The notes: generated from the letters alone by a model not told the origin. Numbered from the stretch's first letter, positions 9,055 through 18,078 are shown. The stretch is DNA of 64,000 bases from Bisgaard Taxon 45 (GCA_030783905.1 JAQAHH010000006.1:62001-126000); one strand, 5' to 3'. Numbers and translations are program-made.

Positions 9055-9852
9055 ATGCCATTAGCTGTTTGGACTGACATCCGTCAGGAAGCAAAAACCT
9101 TAGCAGAAAATGAACCCATTTTGGCCAGCTTTTTTCACGCAACGATTTTGAAACACCACAATCTCGGTAATGCGTTGAGTTATATTTTAGCCAACAAATT
9201 AGCCAATCCGATTATGCCGGCTATCGCCTTGCGAGAAATTATTGAGGAAGCCTATCAAGCAGATCCTGATATTATTGCCAGTGCGGCCTGTGATATCCGT
9301 GCGGTGCGTCAACGCGATCCTGCGGTGGCGTTATATTCTACCCCATTGTTATATCTCAAAGGTTTTCATGCCTTACAAAGTTATCGGATTACCCATTATT
9401 TATGGCAACAACAACGTCAAGCTTTAGCGGTCTATTTGCAAAACCAAATTTCGGTTGCCTTTGATGTGGATATTCATCCCGCGGCCAAAATTGGTTGTGG
9501 CATTATGTTTGACCATGCAACAGGGATTGTGGTGGGCGAAACGTCGGTCATTGAAAACGATGTGTCGATTTTACAAGGTGTCACCTTGGGGGGCACCGGT
9601 AAAGAATGTGGTGATCGCCATCCTAAAGTTCGTGAAGGCGTAATGATTGGGGCGGGGGCCAAAATTTTAGGGAACATTGAGGTTGGACGCTATGCGAAAA
9701 TTGGCGCCAATTCGGTAGTACTACAGCCTGTGCCAGAATATACCACCGCTGCGGGCGTGCCTGCTCGTGTGATTGCACGTGATCAGGCAGCGAAACCTGC
9801 TTTTGATATGAACCAATATTTTAACGGCGATGATGACACGGCGAATGCGTAA
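9055..9852 (+). CDS. cysE: Serine O-acetyltransferase
   Basis: 265 aa. CysE acetylates serine with acetyl-CoA, the first committed step of cysteine synthesis, and is normally feedback-inhibited by cysteine. The N-terminal helical domain is followed by a left-handed beta-helix of hexapeptide repeats; FDHATGIVVGETSVIENDVS and GVTLGGTGKECGDRHPKVREG around it hold the catalytic residues. The end is short and lacks recognisable extensions. It is probably co-transcribed with gpsA. Confidence 0.97.
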   Translation: MPLAVWTDIRQEAKTLAENEPILASFFHATILKHHNLGNALSYILANKLANPIMPAIALREIIEEAYQADPDIIASAACDIRAVRQRDPAVALYSTPLLYLKGFHALQSYRITHYLWQQQRQALAVYLQNQISVAFDVDIHPAAKIGCGIMFDHATGIVVGETSVIENDVSILQGVTLGGTGKECGDRHPKVREGVMIGAGAKILGNIEVGRYAKIGANSVVLQPVPEYTTAAGVPARVIARDQAAKPAFDMNQYFNGDDDTANA

Positions 9853-9866
9853 TGTGTCAGTAAAGC

Positions 9867-9896
9867 AAAAAGTGCGGTCATTTTCCGCACTTTTTT
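9867..9896 (+). terminator. Uptake-signal hairpin terminator after cysE
   Basis: AAAAAGTGCGG and CCGCACTTTTT arms around a seven-base loop, with a T run. The left arm holds an exact uptake signal at 9870; the right one differs by one base. Confidence 0.85.
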
Positions 9897-9929
9897 GGTG
9901 AGGAAGAGAGGTCAGCACAAGGAGATTTT

Positions 9930-10742
9930 ATGATTAATAAAGAAACCCAGCTGTGTATTTCACTGGCAGGTAAACCGGGCAATTTTGGTACAGCGTTTCA
10001 TAATTATCTCTATCAAAAGTTAGGCTTAAACTATATTTATAAAGCATTGACTACAGCGGATATTGAACATGCGGTGAAAGGCGTGCGTGCATTAGGTATT
10101 CGTGGCTGTGCGGTATCGATGCCATTTAAAGAAAGCTGTATGCCATTTCTTGATGAAATTGCCGCGTCTGCTAAAGCGATAGAATCGGTGAATACGATCG
10201 TCAATGAAAATGGCTATTTGAAAGCCTATAACACTGATTACATCGCCATTAGCAAACTGATCCAACAGTATCAACTTGAGCAACAAGATGCTGTCATTGT
10301 ACAGGGAAGTGGCGGGATGGCTAAAGCGGTAGTGGCTGCGTTTAAACATGCCGGCTTTCAAAAGGTGAGCGTCTATGCACGTAATGGCACCACAGGCCAG
10401 CATTTAGCTAGCTTATACGGTTATCGCTATATCAATGATCTTAAAGATATGCGCGCGAGCATTTTAGTGAATGCCACGCCAATTGGGATGTGTGGTAAAG
10501 AAGAAAATCTGCTCGCTTTTCCAGAATGTCTAGTCGATCAAGCGAACACCATCTTTGATGTTGTGGCGTTGCCGGCACAAACACCGTTAATTCAATATGC
10601 GAAACAACGAAATAAGCAAACCATTTCGGGCGCGGAAGTGATCGTTTTGCAGGCTGTCGAGCAATTCGAACTCTACACACATCAACGACCAAATGAAGCC
10701 TTGATCGCTGAGGCCGCTGAATTTGCGCGTTCCGTGCGTTAG
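9930..10742 (+). CDS. Shikimate dehydrogenase-like protein (SDH-L)
   Basis: 270 aa of the shikimate/quinate dehydrogenase superfamily. It looks like the orthologue of Haemophilus HI0607, the type protein of the SDH-L class, which turns over shikimate far more slowly than AroE. The N-terminal substrate domain has VSMPFKES, keeping the lysine of the AroE VPFK motif, and KAYNTDY. The nucleotide-binding loop is QGSGGMAKAVVAAF rather than GAGGA. SGAEVIVLQAVEQFELYT resembles the AroE C-terminal motif. It follows cysE by 77 bp after a terminator; HI0607 also follows cysE as I recall. True substrate unknown. Confidence 0.85.
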   Translation: MINKETQLCISLAGKPGNFGTAFHNYLYQKLGLNYIYKALTTADIEHAVKGVRALGIRGCAVSMPFKESCMPFLDEIAASAKAIESVNTIVNENGYLKAYNTDYIAISKLIQQYQLEQQDAVIVQGSGGMAKAVVAAFKHAGFQKVSVYARNGTTGQHLASLYGYRYINDLKDMRASILVNATPIGMCGKEENLLAFPECLVDQANTIFDVVALPAQTPLIQYAKQRNKQTISGAEVIVLQAVEQFELYTHQRPNEALIAEAAEFARSVR

Positions 10743-10763
10743 TCCGTATTTTCTGATTAAATA

Positions 10764-10786
10764 GGGCACAGTATTGTGCCTTTTTT
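10764..10786 (+). terminator. Terminator after the SDH-L gene
   Basis: GGCACA-GTAT-TGTGCC followed directly by TTTTTT. Confidence 0.85.
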
Positions 10787-10874
10787 GTGCTTTTTAGCTA
10801 ATAAAAAAGCAATCTCACCTCTCTCAGTGCGCGCGCTCTTTTCTTTCTCCTTTCAGGCTTGTAATATGAAGCAT

Positions 10875-10897
10875 CTTATTTTTTATCAAAAAATAAG
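10875..10897. promoter_or_regulatory. 23-bp perfect palindrome upstream of the zinc receptor gene
   Basis: CTTATTTTTT and AAAAAATAAG are perfect 10-base arms around ATC, ending 66 bases before the receptor ATG. A weak promoter candidate (TTGAGT at 10906, 16 bases, TTTTAT at 10928) lies just downstream. A regulator site, for instance for Zur, is an inference from the gene it precedes; the sequence does not match the E. coli Zur box. With no T run beyond a few bases after it, a terminator is less likely. Confidence 0.4.
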
Positions 10898-10963
10898 TTT
10901 GCTTTTTGAGTAAAAGGATTTGCCTTGTTTTATCCTCAAATTAAGAAAAGGAGTTCTATTTAA

Positions 10964-13393
10964 ATGACTGTAACAAGTGGTAAAGTAAGTCCATTTTTTG
11001 CCGTTTTGATGGCATCTTGTCTTTCGCGAGCACTTCTCGCTCATGCCGAAAATAAGCAAGTGGTTTTTTTAGATGAAATTAGTGTGGAGTCGCAAGGTGT
11101 GGCGTTGAGTGGTGATCCCATTTCTGGCTTACCAAAGCAGAATGACATTTTAGTCAGTAAGCAGAAACTCAAAACGGGTTCGAGTACCTTAGGCAATGCG
11201 TTAGCGGGTGAATTAAGTGTACATAGTAACCAATTTGGTGGGGGCGCCAGTGCACCAATTATTCGTGGACAAGAAACCGTGCGATTGAAGGTGTTGCAAA
11301 ATGGATCCGATGTGATTGATATGTCACAGCTTTCCCCTGATCATGCGATTGGCGTGGATACGTTATTAGCGGATCGTGTTGAAGTGGTACGTGGTGCATC
11401 GACACTCTTGTATGCAACTGCCTCACAAGCAGGGGTAATTAATGTGGTGGATAAGCGTATTCCAACCCGTCTCCCAGATAAAGGCTATGAGGTGGATTTA
11501 GGTTGGCGCTATAACTTAAATAATGCGGAAAAATTGACAACGCTAGGTCTCAGTGTCGGCTTAGGTCAACATATCGCTTTACGTTTTGAAGGGTTGGGGC
11601 GAGATGCCAAGGACTATCATGTGCCTTATTTCAAATCGAATCAGGTACTGAAGTATGCCCCCGATACTTACAATAAAACACAAGCAACCAGCTATGGGCT
11701 ATCTTTTATAGGTGAACGCGGCTATGTGGGGTTTGCCTATAATCAACGCGCAGAAAAATACGGTATTCCGGGACATAACCATTTTCATGATAGCTGTGGT
11801 CCTCATATTTGGGGGGGCAATGTGCGAAATGACTATTATCTCAACTTGTATCCACATTTAATGGGTGATACCGATTTAGTGACACCCCATGATTTTCATT
11901 GTGGTAATGACCACTCACATTCTGCTGGCTTTAGTCATGAGCAGCCCTATGGCGTACCACATGAACACTCGGTCGCAGGGCCATACGTGCGTTTACGATC
12001 AACGCGTTATGACATCCGTGCGGAATTAAATAACCCAGTGAGCTACATAGATAAATTCAGATTGAGTTACTCAAATACCGATTATTTTCATGATGAGCGA
12101 GATGGAAACATTCCAGTCAATCTATTTGTTGCCAAAGGAGACAATGTACGTTTTGAATTTTTACATCAACCTATGGCAGGTTTAAGCGGAATTTGGGGTG
12201 TGCAATATCAGAAACAACAGCGTAGCGCAAACTTACCGCGTATTGCTCATTGCACGAATCGGTATGAAGTGGTGCCTTTTGGTGAAAAACCCAAATTTAA
12301 ACCACGTTGTACACAAAAACTTACCGCAGAAAAACGGCATGCTGCTTGGGTTTTACCTCCACATCAGTTTAAGCAAATGGGGTTCTTTGCTGTCGAGCAA
12401 TGGCGCTGGAAGAAGGTGTTAGTTGAAGCGGGAGTGAGAACAGAAAAGCAAAAAATTGCGATTGATTATGATATTGGGGCAATTGAGCAAGCAAAAGCAC
12501 GTGCATCGGGGAAAACATGTTTATTTTCACCTTGTGATGGCAAAGCAGTAATTCGGGTGAATACCCCTGATTTATCAGCACGAGTCGAACGTGCGACATC
12601 TTATTCGTTATCCACAACGTGGAGTATGACACCTGACTATGCCTTGATGTTGGGCTATTCACATAATGAGCGCTCACCAACCCCAATGGAGCTGTATCAC
12701 CATGGCCGTAATTTAGCCACTAATTCATTTAAATATGGTAATAAAGACTTAAAAAAAGAAGTGTCTAACAATATTGAGTTGGGGTTAAGCTATATAGGGG
12801 AAAAGCTCAGCTATCAAGTGAGTGTGTATTATTATCGCTTTAAAAACCGTATTTTTTCGCAAATTTTGAGACGCGAAGGCAATTTAACACAGACGCGTTA
12901 TACCCAATCGCAAGCGAAGTATTATGGGGCGGAAGGACGTCTTGATTATCAGCTGACCCCCGCAACAAAACTGGGCATTTTTGGTGATTATGTGCGAGGT
13001 AAGTTATTTGATCTTCCCCCAACCTATCAGAGAGATGCCTTATTTACTACGCATATTCCAATTGCGCAACCCGATCAGGACGCCCCACGTGTTCCACCGG
13101 CACGTTTAGGGTTCCGAGTGAGCTCTGAGCTGACGGAAAAGCTGTCTACTACACTTGACTACACTTACGTGTATAAGCAACATAAAGTTGCACCATTAGA
13201 GCATCAAACTGCCGCTTATAGTATGTTGAATATGGGGCTAGAATATCGCGATACTTTTGCGGGAATAGGGTATCAGTTCTTTTTACAGGGGAATAATTTA
13301 CTCAACCGGCGCGTGTATTCACATACCTCGTTTCAGCCTTTTGTGCCTCAACCAGGGCGTGCGGTTATATTTGGGCTGAATCTGCGTTTCTAA
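10964..13393 (+). CDS. znuD: TonB-dependent outer-membrane receptor, ZnuD-like (zinc uptake)
   Basis: 809 aa: signal peptide (about 1-28, ending AHA), TonB box region near 35, plug domain (about 60-165, with GGGASAPIIRGQETVRLKVL and SPDHAIGVDTLLADRVEVVRG), then a 22-strand barrel ending in the outer-membrane signature GLNLRF. Between about residues 271 and 336 are two His/Cys-rich loops (HNHFHDSC and HDFHCGNDHSHS, then HEHS) that align with the zinc-binding loops of Neisseria ZnuD, as do many barrel stretches. It probably imports zinc with TonB-ExbBD energy. An AAGGAG Shine-Dalgarno sequence precedes the ATG. It stands alone, between terminators. Zinc specificity is inferred from the loops. 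Confidence 0.9.
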   Translation: MTVTSGKVSPFFAVLMASCLSRALLAHAENKQVVFLDEISVESQGVALSGDPISGLPKQNDILVSKQKLKTGSSTLGNALAGELSVHSNQFGGGASAPIIRGQETVRLKVLQNGSDVIDMSQLSPDHAIGVDTLLADRVEVVRGASTLLYATASQAGVINVVDKRIPTRLPDKGYEVDLGWRYNLNNAEKLTTLGLSVGLGQHIALRFEGLGRDAKDYHVPYFKSNQVLKYAPDTYNKTQATSYGLSFIGERGYVGFAYNQRAEKYGIPGHNHFHDSCGPHIWGGNVRNDYYLNLYPHLMGDTDLVTPHDFHCGNDHSHSAGFSHEQPYGVPHEHSVAGPYVRLRSTRYDIRAELNNPVSYIDKFRLSYSNTDYFHDERDGNIPVNLFVAKGDNVRFEFLHQPMAGLSGIWGVQYQKQQRSANLPRIAHCTNRYEVVPFGEKPKFKPRCTQKLTAEKRHAAWVLPPHQFKQMGFFAVEQWRWKKVLVEAGVRTEKQKIAIDYDIGAIEQAKARASGKTCLFSPCDGKAVIRVNTPDLSARVERATSYSLSTTWSMTPDYALMLGYSHNERSPTPMELYHHGRNLATNSFKYGNKDLKKEVSNNIELGLSYIGEKLSYQVSVYYYRFKNRIFSQILRREGNLTQTRYTQSQAKYYGAEGRLDYQLTPATKLGIFGDYVRGKLFDLPPTYQRDALFTTHIPIAQPDQDAPRVPPARLGFRVSSELTEKLSTTLDYTYVYKQHKVAPLEHQTAAYSMLNMGLEYRDTFAGIGYQFFLQGNNLLNRRVYSHTSFQPFVPQPGRAVIFGLNLRF

Positions 13394-13411
13394 GCTGTAT
13401 TATCGGGCATT

Positions 13412-13460
13412 AGTGCGGGTGCGATTTTTCAGCATTTCTTGAAAAATAGACCGCACTTTT
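13412..13460. terminator. Bipartite hairpin between znuD and recQ
   Basis: AGTGCGG (13412) pairs with CCGCACT (13451) and ATTTTTCA (13424) with TGAAAAAT (13440), ending in TTTT. The right arm contains an exact uptake signal at 13450. It lies between convergent genes and overlaps the recQ stop by a few bases. Confidence 0.75.
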
Positions 13461-15354
13461 AATCTAAGGTAAGCGGTGTGCCGTTGTTGGCTAATGCCTG
13501 TTTATGCTGTTGAATAATCTGTATAAACGGCTGGGCAAAGCGCTCAAATTTAGTTGCACCTACGCCATTGATGGCTAGCATTTCCGCTTTGGTAGTCGGT
13601 TGATATTGAGCCATTTCTTGCAAGGTGGCATCGTTAAACACGATATAGGCGGGGATATTTTCTTTATCTGCAATTTGTTTACGTAAGAAACGTAGTCGAG
13701 CAAATAAGTCTTTGTCATATTGTGCGAGAGTGTGGCGTTGTGTTGCGACTACCGAAGCAAGAGAAGAAAGACGAGGCATGGCGAGTGATAAAGGTTGCTC
13801 GCCTCGTAAAATCGGTTTGGCATTTTCGGTTAATTGTAACGTGGCATTAAACTGATCAAACACTTGTTTGACAAAACCTAAGTGAATCAGTTGGCGGATG
13901 ACTGATTGCCAGTGTTCTTTGCTTTTGTCTTTACCAATCCCATACACGCTCAGTTGTTCATGTTGATTATCCTTGATTTTTTGGTTACTTAAACCCCGTA
14001 ACACAGCAATCACATAATGTACACCAAAGCGTTGCCCAATCCGGTAAATGGTTGACATGACTTTTTGTGCATCAATTAACCCATCGTATTGTTTAGGCGG
14101 ATCAAGGCAAATATCACAGTTTTGGCAAGGTTTTTGTTGATGTTCGCCAAAATAATTCAGTAAGACCAAACGTCGACAGGTTTGACTTTCAGCAAATTCA
14201 CCAATGGCTTGTAATTTTAAGGCTTCGATTTGGCGTTGTGGCGAGTCGGGTTTTTCTAATAAGATTTTATGTAGCCAAGCGTAGTCTGCTGGTTCATAAA
14301 ATAAAACTGCTTCTGCGGGCAAATCATCACGTCCCGCCCGTCCCGTTTCTTGATAGTAAGATTCAATACTGCGGGGTAAATCAAAATGGACAACAAAACG
14401 GACATTGGATTTATTAATGCCCATGCCGAATGCAATGGTTGCGACCACCACTTGCACATTATCACGTTGGAAGGCACGCTGAACTTGCTCACGTTGTGCA
14501 CTTTCTAGACCTGCATGGTACGCTTGTGCGGATATTCCTTTATTGCGTAAACTTTCCGCAATGCGTTCGACTTTGCTGCGACTATTACAATAAATGATGC
14601 CACTCTTGCCTTTTTGCCCCAAAACGCAGCGACAAAGTTGTTCCATGGGTTTAAATTTTTCCACTAAAGTATAGCGAATATTCGGGCGATCAAAACTGCC
14701 AATATATATATGCGGTGTGTGTAAGTTGAGGTGACGTAAAATATCTTGTCGTGTGGCATGATCTGCGGTGGCAGTTAACGCCATGATAGGGGCATGGGGA
14801 AAACAGCTTTTTAAGCCACCCAGTTGGGTATATTCTGGACGGAAATCATGCCCCCATTGCGAAATACAATGGGCTTCATCAATGGCGACAAAGCTCACCT
14901 TACAATGTGAGATTAAATGGAAGAAACTGTTTGTCATCACTTTTTCAGGCGACACATACAGTAATTTTAACGTGCCAGACATCAATTTATTCTGTACTTG
15001 TTGTTGCTCAGTAAACGTTTGGCTAGAATTGAGATAGTCGGCCTCAATCCCGTTGGCGAGTAATTGATCTACTTGATCCTTCATTAACGAGATTAGGGGG
15101 GAAATTACTAAGGTGAGTCCCTCAAAACAGAGAGCTGGAATTTGGTAGCATAAGGATTTGCCATTCCCCGTCGCCATAATCACCAAGCTGTCTTTACCCA
15201 TTAGCGTCGCATCAATCACCTCTTCTTGTCCTTTACGGAAACTTTGGTAACCGAAAACGGCATGTAACATCCCAAGTGCGGTCTGTTTTAACGGAATATC
15301 CTGAACATCAACCGCACTTTTGTTGTCTTCTGGGCGGAGGGAACTAGAAGACAT
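13459..15354 (-). CDS. recQ: ATP-dependent DNA helicase RecQ
   Basis: 631 aa, a 3'-5' superfamily 2 helicase acting in the RecF recombination pathway. Walker A is MATGNGKSLCYQ, the DEAH box is AIDEAHCISQWGHDFRPEY, and motif VI is QETGRAGRD. The zinc ligands lie in CRRLVLL and CQNCDICLDPPKQYDG, followed by the winged helix and a C-terminal HRDC domain (from about 540). Its ATG overlaps the end of pldA by 11 bp, suggesting translational coupling. The N-terminus is about ten residues longer than in E. coli, and those residues are encoded by an inverted pair of uptake signals (KSAV and TAL), so the extension looks dispensable. Confidence 0.96.
   Translation of the reverse strand: MSSSSLRPEDNKSAVDVQDIPLKQTALGMLHAVFGYQSFRKGQEEVIDATLMGKDSLVIMATGNGKSLCYQIPALCFEGLTLVISPLISLMKDQVDQLLANGIEADYLNSSQTFTEQQQVQNKLMSGTLKLLYVSPEKVMTNSFFHLISHCKVSFVAIDEAHCISQWGHDFRPEYTQLGGLKSCFPHAPIMALTATADHATRQDILRHLNLHTPHIYIGSFDRPNIRYTLVEKFKPMEQLCRCVLGQKGKSGIIYCNSRSKVERIAESLRNKGISAQAYHAGLESAQREQVQRAFQRDNVQVVVATIAFGMGINKSNVRFVVHFDLPRSIESYYQETGRAGRDDLPAEAVLFYEPADYAWLHKILLEKPDSPQRQIEALKLQAIGEFAESQTCRRLVLLNYFGEHQQKPCQNCDICLDPPKQYDGLIDAQKVMSTIYRIGQRFGVHYVIAVLRGLSNQKIKDNQHEQLSVYGIGKDKSKEHWQSVIRQLIHLGFVKQVFDQFNATLQLTENAKPILRGEQPLSLAMPRLSSLASVVATQRHTLAQYDKDLFARLRFLRKQIADKENIPAYIVFNDATLQEMAQYQPTTKAEMLAINGVGATKFERFAQPFIQIIQQHKQALANNGTPLTLD
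15274..15319. repeat. Inverted uptake-signal pair inside the start of recQ
   Basis: Exact AAGTGCGGT at 15274 and ACCGCACTT at 15311, 28 bases apart, within the first 30 codons of recQ. Such pairs usually lie between genes. Confidence 0.88.
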
Positions 15355-16192
15355 TATTTAAGGAAATACCCACACCAATACGCTGGATATGTTGTTGATA
15401 ATCCACTAAGGATTCACCATAGCCGTTATAGTATTGGGTATAGAAGCGAATGTTTTTGGTAATTGGGTAACTGTAACTGGCTTCCACCCCCCCTTTATTG
15501 GAGGCGGGATTGTAATGTCCAGATAGTTTAAATTGATGATCGTGATAATAATACCCCACGGCTAAATCAAAATAGCCACGGTATTGGCTGATATCTGGAT
15601 TATCATCATTTTTGTTTTTTTCAGGGATACGCCACCAAGGCTTGATTTCAACCGTCCAATTCTCTTTTATCGCAGAGGCGCGAGCATAAAGACGATTCCA
15701 ACTGCGAGACAACTTTTCCTTGTCATCGCGTCCATTAGATTGATGATTTACTCCTGTTTCCACATCTTGTAGCATCCAACCAAAAGGTAATGCATAGTGC
15801 GTCTTCCAAGCGACAAAGAGTTGGGGTTCGTAATTGGTTTCACGGAAGGGAGAGGAGTCATCCACATTACTTAATTGGAACCAAGATTTTTGTGTATAAG
15901 AGGCAGCTAAGACCGAATTGTCACCTAAGATCCCACGCCAAAGCGGGAGGGCTAAGCTAATTTTGAATTTAATTTCATCTTTTTGGGTTTTCTCGCGTTT
16001 AAGAAAATGCTGATTTGAATAGGTGCCCATCAGATAGTTTTCTTCGTAACCGAGTAAACCGATAAAGGCATCTGACTGGGTTAATAATACTTCCGCTTTG
16101 CTTTTGTAGGGGCGAGCAACACTGTCGCTTGCCAATGTGCTATGACTCATCAATGCAGCGAGCATCACCAAGATAAGAGTGGGGTTGTACAT
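15344..16192 (-). CDS. pldA: Outer-membrane phospholipase A
   Basis: 282 aa. PldA hydrolyses phospholipids in the outer membrane and is activated on loss of lipid asymmetry. The catalytic His and Ser are in GVNHQSNGRDD and the Asn in SRSWNRLYARAS, the same spacing as E. coli OMPLA. A signal peptide (about 1-21, ending TLA) precedes a 12-strand barrel that ends in GVGISLNNVF. I chose the ATG at 16192, with AAGGA eight bases upstream, over the one at 16216 that lacks a binding site. It is between cyaY and recQ on the same strand. Confidence 0.95.
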   Translation of the reverse strand: MYNPTLILVMLAALMSHSTLASDSVARPYKSKAEVLLTQSDAFIGLLGYEENYLMGTYSNQHFLKREKTQKDEIKFKISLALPLWRGILGDNSVLAASYTQKSWFQLSNVDDSSPFRETNYEPQLFVAWKTHYALPFGWMLQDVETGVNHQSNGRDDKEKLSRSWNRLYARASAIKENWTVEIKPWWRIPEKNKNDDNPDISQYRGYFDLAVGYYYHDHQFKLSGHYNPASNKGGVEASYSYPITKNIRFYTQYYNGYGESLVDYQQHIQRIGVGISLNNVF

Positions 16193-16230
16193 TTTAATTC
16201 CTTTTGTAGTGTACATTGCAAGCGGTCTCC

Positions 16231-16539
16231 TTAGCTAAAATTAACGGTTTCACCATGGGCAGCGCATGCCTCTTCTAGACATACCCAAAAGTCTTTTCCA
16301 TCATTGCTAATCCAGTTATTGTGTTGATAACGAAAATGGAAACCACCGACACGACTTGCCAACCATAATTCTAATAACGGTTCTTGCTTATTGATCACCA
16401 CCTGACTGCGATCTTGGAAGGTAATGCTAAAGACCGAACCTTGTGTATCACAATCCACATCGCACTCTTGTGCTTCTAATTGTTCTTCAATTTTTGCCCA
16501 TACTTGTTCTATATTTTGATGAAATTCGGTTACGTTCAT
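16231..16539 (-). CDS. cyaY: Frataxin-like iron-sulfur assembly protein CyaY
   Basis: 102 aa. CyaY binds iron and modulates the IscS-IscU cluster assembly machinery. The acidic first helix (EEQLEAQECDVDCD) and the sheet motif VVINKQEPLLELWLAS with GGFHFRY are the frataxin signature. Length matches E. coli CyaY (106). It begins a likely cyaY-pldA-recQ transcript and is divergent from lptM-lysA, where E. coli has the same cyaY-lptM neighbourhood. Confidence 0.95.
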   Translation of the reverse strand: MNVTEFHQNIEQVWAKIEEQLEAQECDVDCDTQGSVFSITFQDRSQVVINKQEPLLELWLASRVGGFHFRYQHNNWISNDGKDFWVCLEEACAAHGETVNFS

Positions 16540-16660
16540 AAAGACCTCTTGGGGTTAGCATGAAAATAAAGATTATAAAGATTTTCGCATTATTGTGATA
16601 GCACAAAGGCGGATTTAATGGTAAAAAGTGTTATCGAATTAAATGAGTAAGGAACAGGTT

Positions 16661-16777
16661 ATGAAAAAATGGGTGGCTATTTTCTTGTTAGGGACGATAT
16701 GTGTGTTAAGCGTGGGCTGTGGTGTGAAAGGTCCTTTGTATTTCGCCGAAAATGAGCCAGTACAACAAACACAATAA
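16661..16777 (+). CDS. lptM: LptM lipoprotein (YifL), short form
   Basis: A 38-aa ORF: MKKWVAIFLLGTICVLSVGC is a lipoprotein signal ending in a lipobox cysteine at residue 20, followed by GVKGPLYF, the hallmark CGxKGPLYF motif of LptM/YifL. LptM associates with the LptDE lipopolysaccharide translocon and helps it mature. The body after the motif is only about ten residues, shorter than the E. coli form (67 aa). AAGGAA lies five bases before the ATG. It is 13 bp ahead of lysA; in E. coli the order is cyaY-yifL-dapF. Confidence 0.9.
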   Translation: MKKWVAIFLLGTICVLSVGCGVKGPLYFAENEPVQQTQ

Positions 16778-16790
16778 AAGCAGGTAAGAA

Positions 16791-18041
16791 ATGGATTACT
16801 TTCAATATCAACAAGCACAACTGATGGCGGAAAACGTGCCAGTACAGCAGATTGCTCAACGCTATGGCACACCGTTGTATATTTACTCTCGTGCCACTTT
16901 AGAACGTCATTGGCATGCGTTTAATCATGCGTTAGGGGATCATCCACACTTGATTTGCTTTGCGGTGAAGTCCAATCCGAATATCGCGATTTTAAATATC
17001 ATGGCACGCTTAGGATCGGGGTTTGACATTGTTTCCCAAGGTGAATTGGAGCGGGTATTAGCCGCGGGTGGCGAGCCGAGTAAAATAGTCTTTTCTGGCG
17101 TGGCGAAAACTGAAACAGAAATTGCCCGTGCATTAGAGGTGGGCATACGTTGTTTTAATGTGGAGTCGGTGGCGGAATTGCATCGAATTAACCAAGTGGC
17201 AGGCGAAATGGGCAAAATTGCGCCTATCTCATTGCGTGTTAATCCTGATGTAGATGCGCGTACTCATCCTTACATTTCAACAGGTTTAAAAGAAAATAAA
17301 TTTGGTATCAGTGTGGCCGATGCCCGCAACGTGTACCAATTAGCAAACCAATTACCTTATCTTCAGATCACGGGTATGGATTGCCATATTGGGTCACAGT
17401 TGACTGAATTACAGCCTTTTTTAGATGCCACAGATCGTTTAATCCTATTGATGGAGCAATTGAAACAAGATGGCATTCAGCTTAAACATTTGGATTTAGG
17501 TGGTGGGTTGGGCGTGCGTTATACCGATGAAACGCCTCCGCATCCGAGTGAATATGCCTCAGCCCTGTTAAATAAGTTAAAAGACTACAAAGAGCTTGAG
17601 ATTATCCTTGAGCCAGGACGAGCGATCACCGCAAATGCGGGTATTTTAGTGATGAAGGTGGAATACCTCAAACAGAATGAAGATCGTCATTTTGCGATTG
17701 TCGATGCGGGGATGAATGACATGATTCGTCCCGCCTTGTATCAGGCATACATGAATATTATTGAAGTTGACCGCACGTTAGCGCGTGATAAAGCCATTTA
17801 CGATGTTGTGGGACCAATTTGTGAAACCTCGGATTTCTTAGGTAAACAACGTGAGTTGGCGATTGCTGCGGGTGATTATTTAGCGCAACGTTCTGCGGGT
17901 GCGTATGGTGCCAGTATGTCTTCTAACTATAATTCACGTTCCCGTACTGCTGAAGTGATGGTCGATGGCGAACAGGTCCATTTAATCCGTCGTCGTGAAA
18001 AACTGGCAGAACTGTGGGCATTGGAACAGGTTTTACCCTAA
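16791..18041 (+). CDS. lysA: Diaminopimelate decarboxylase
   Basis: 416 aa, PLP enzyme of the alanine-racemase fold that makes L-lysine from meso-diaminopimelate, the last step of the pathway. The PLP lysine is in FAVKSNPN; the phosphate-binding loop is HLDLGGGLGVRY; EPGRAITANAGIL and the catalytic cysteine motif GPICETSDFLG follow. Full length for the family. Co-transcription with lptM is likely from the 13-bp gap and the AGGTAAG binding site. Confidence 0.97.
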   Translation: MDYFQYQQAQLMAENVPVQQIAQRYGTPLYIYSRATLERHWHAFNHALGDHPHLICFAVKSNPNIAILNIMARLGSGFDIVSQGELERVLAAGGEPSKIVFSGVAKTETEIARALEVGIRCFNVESVAELHRINQVAGEMGKIAPISLRVNPDVDARTHPYISTGLKENKFGISVADARNVYQLANQLPYLQITGMDCHIGSQLTELQPFLDATDRLILLMEQLKQDGIQLKHLDLGGGLGVRYTDETPPHPSEYASALLNKLKDYKELEIILEPGRAITANAGILVMKVEYLKQNEDRHFAIVDAGMNDMIRPALYQAYMNIIEVDRTLARDKAIYDVVGPICETSDFLGKQRELAIAAGDYLAQRSAGAYGASMSSNYNSRSRTAEVMVDGEQVHLIRRREKLAELWALEQVLP

Positions 18042-18078
18042 TCCTGATTGAAGCAGCCTGTACATCAAATCTAAGAAA

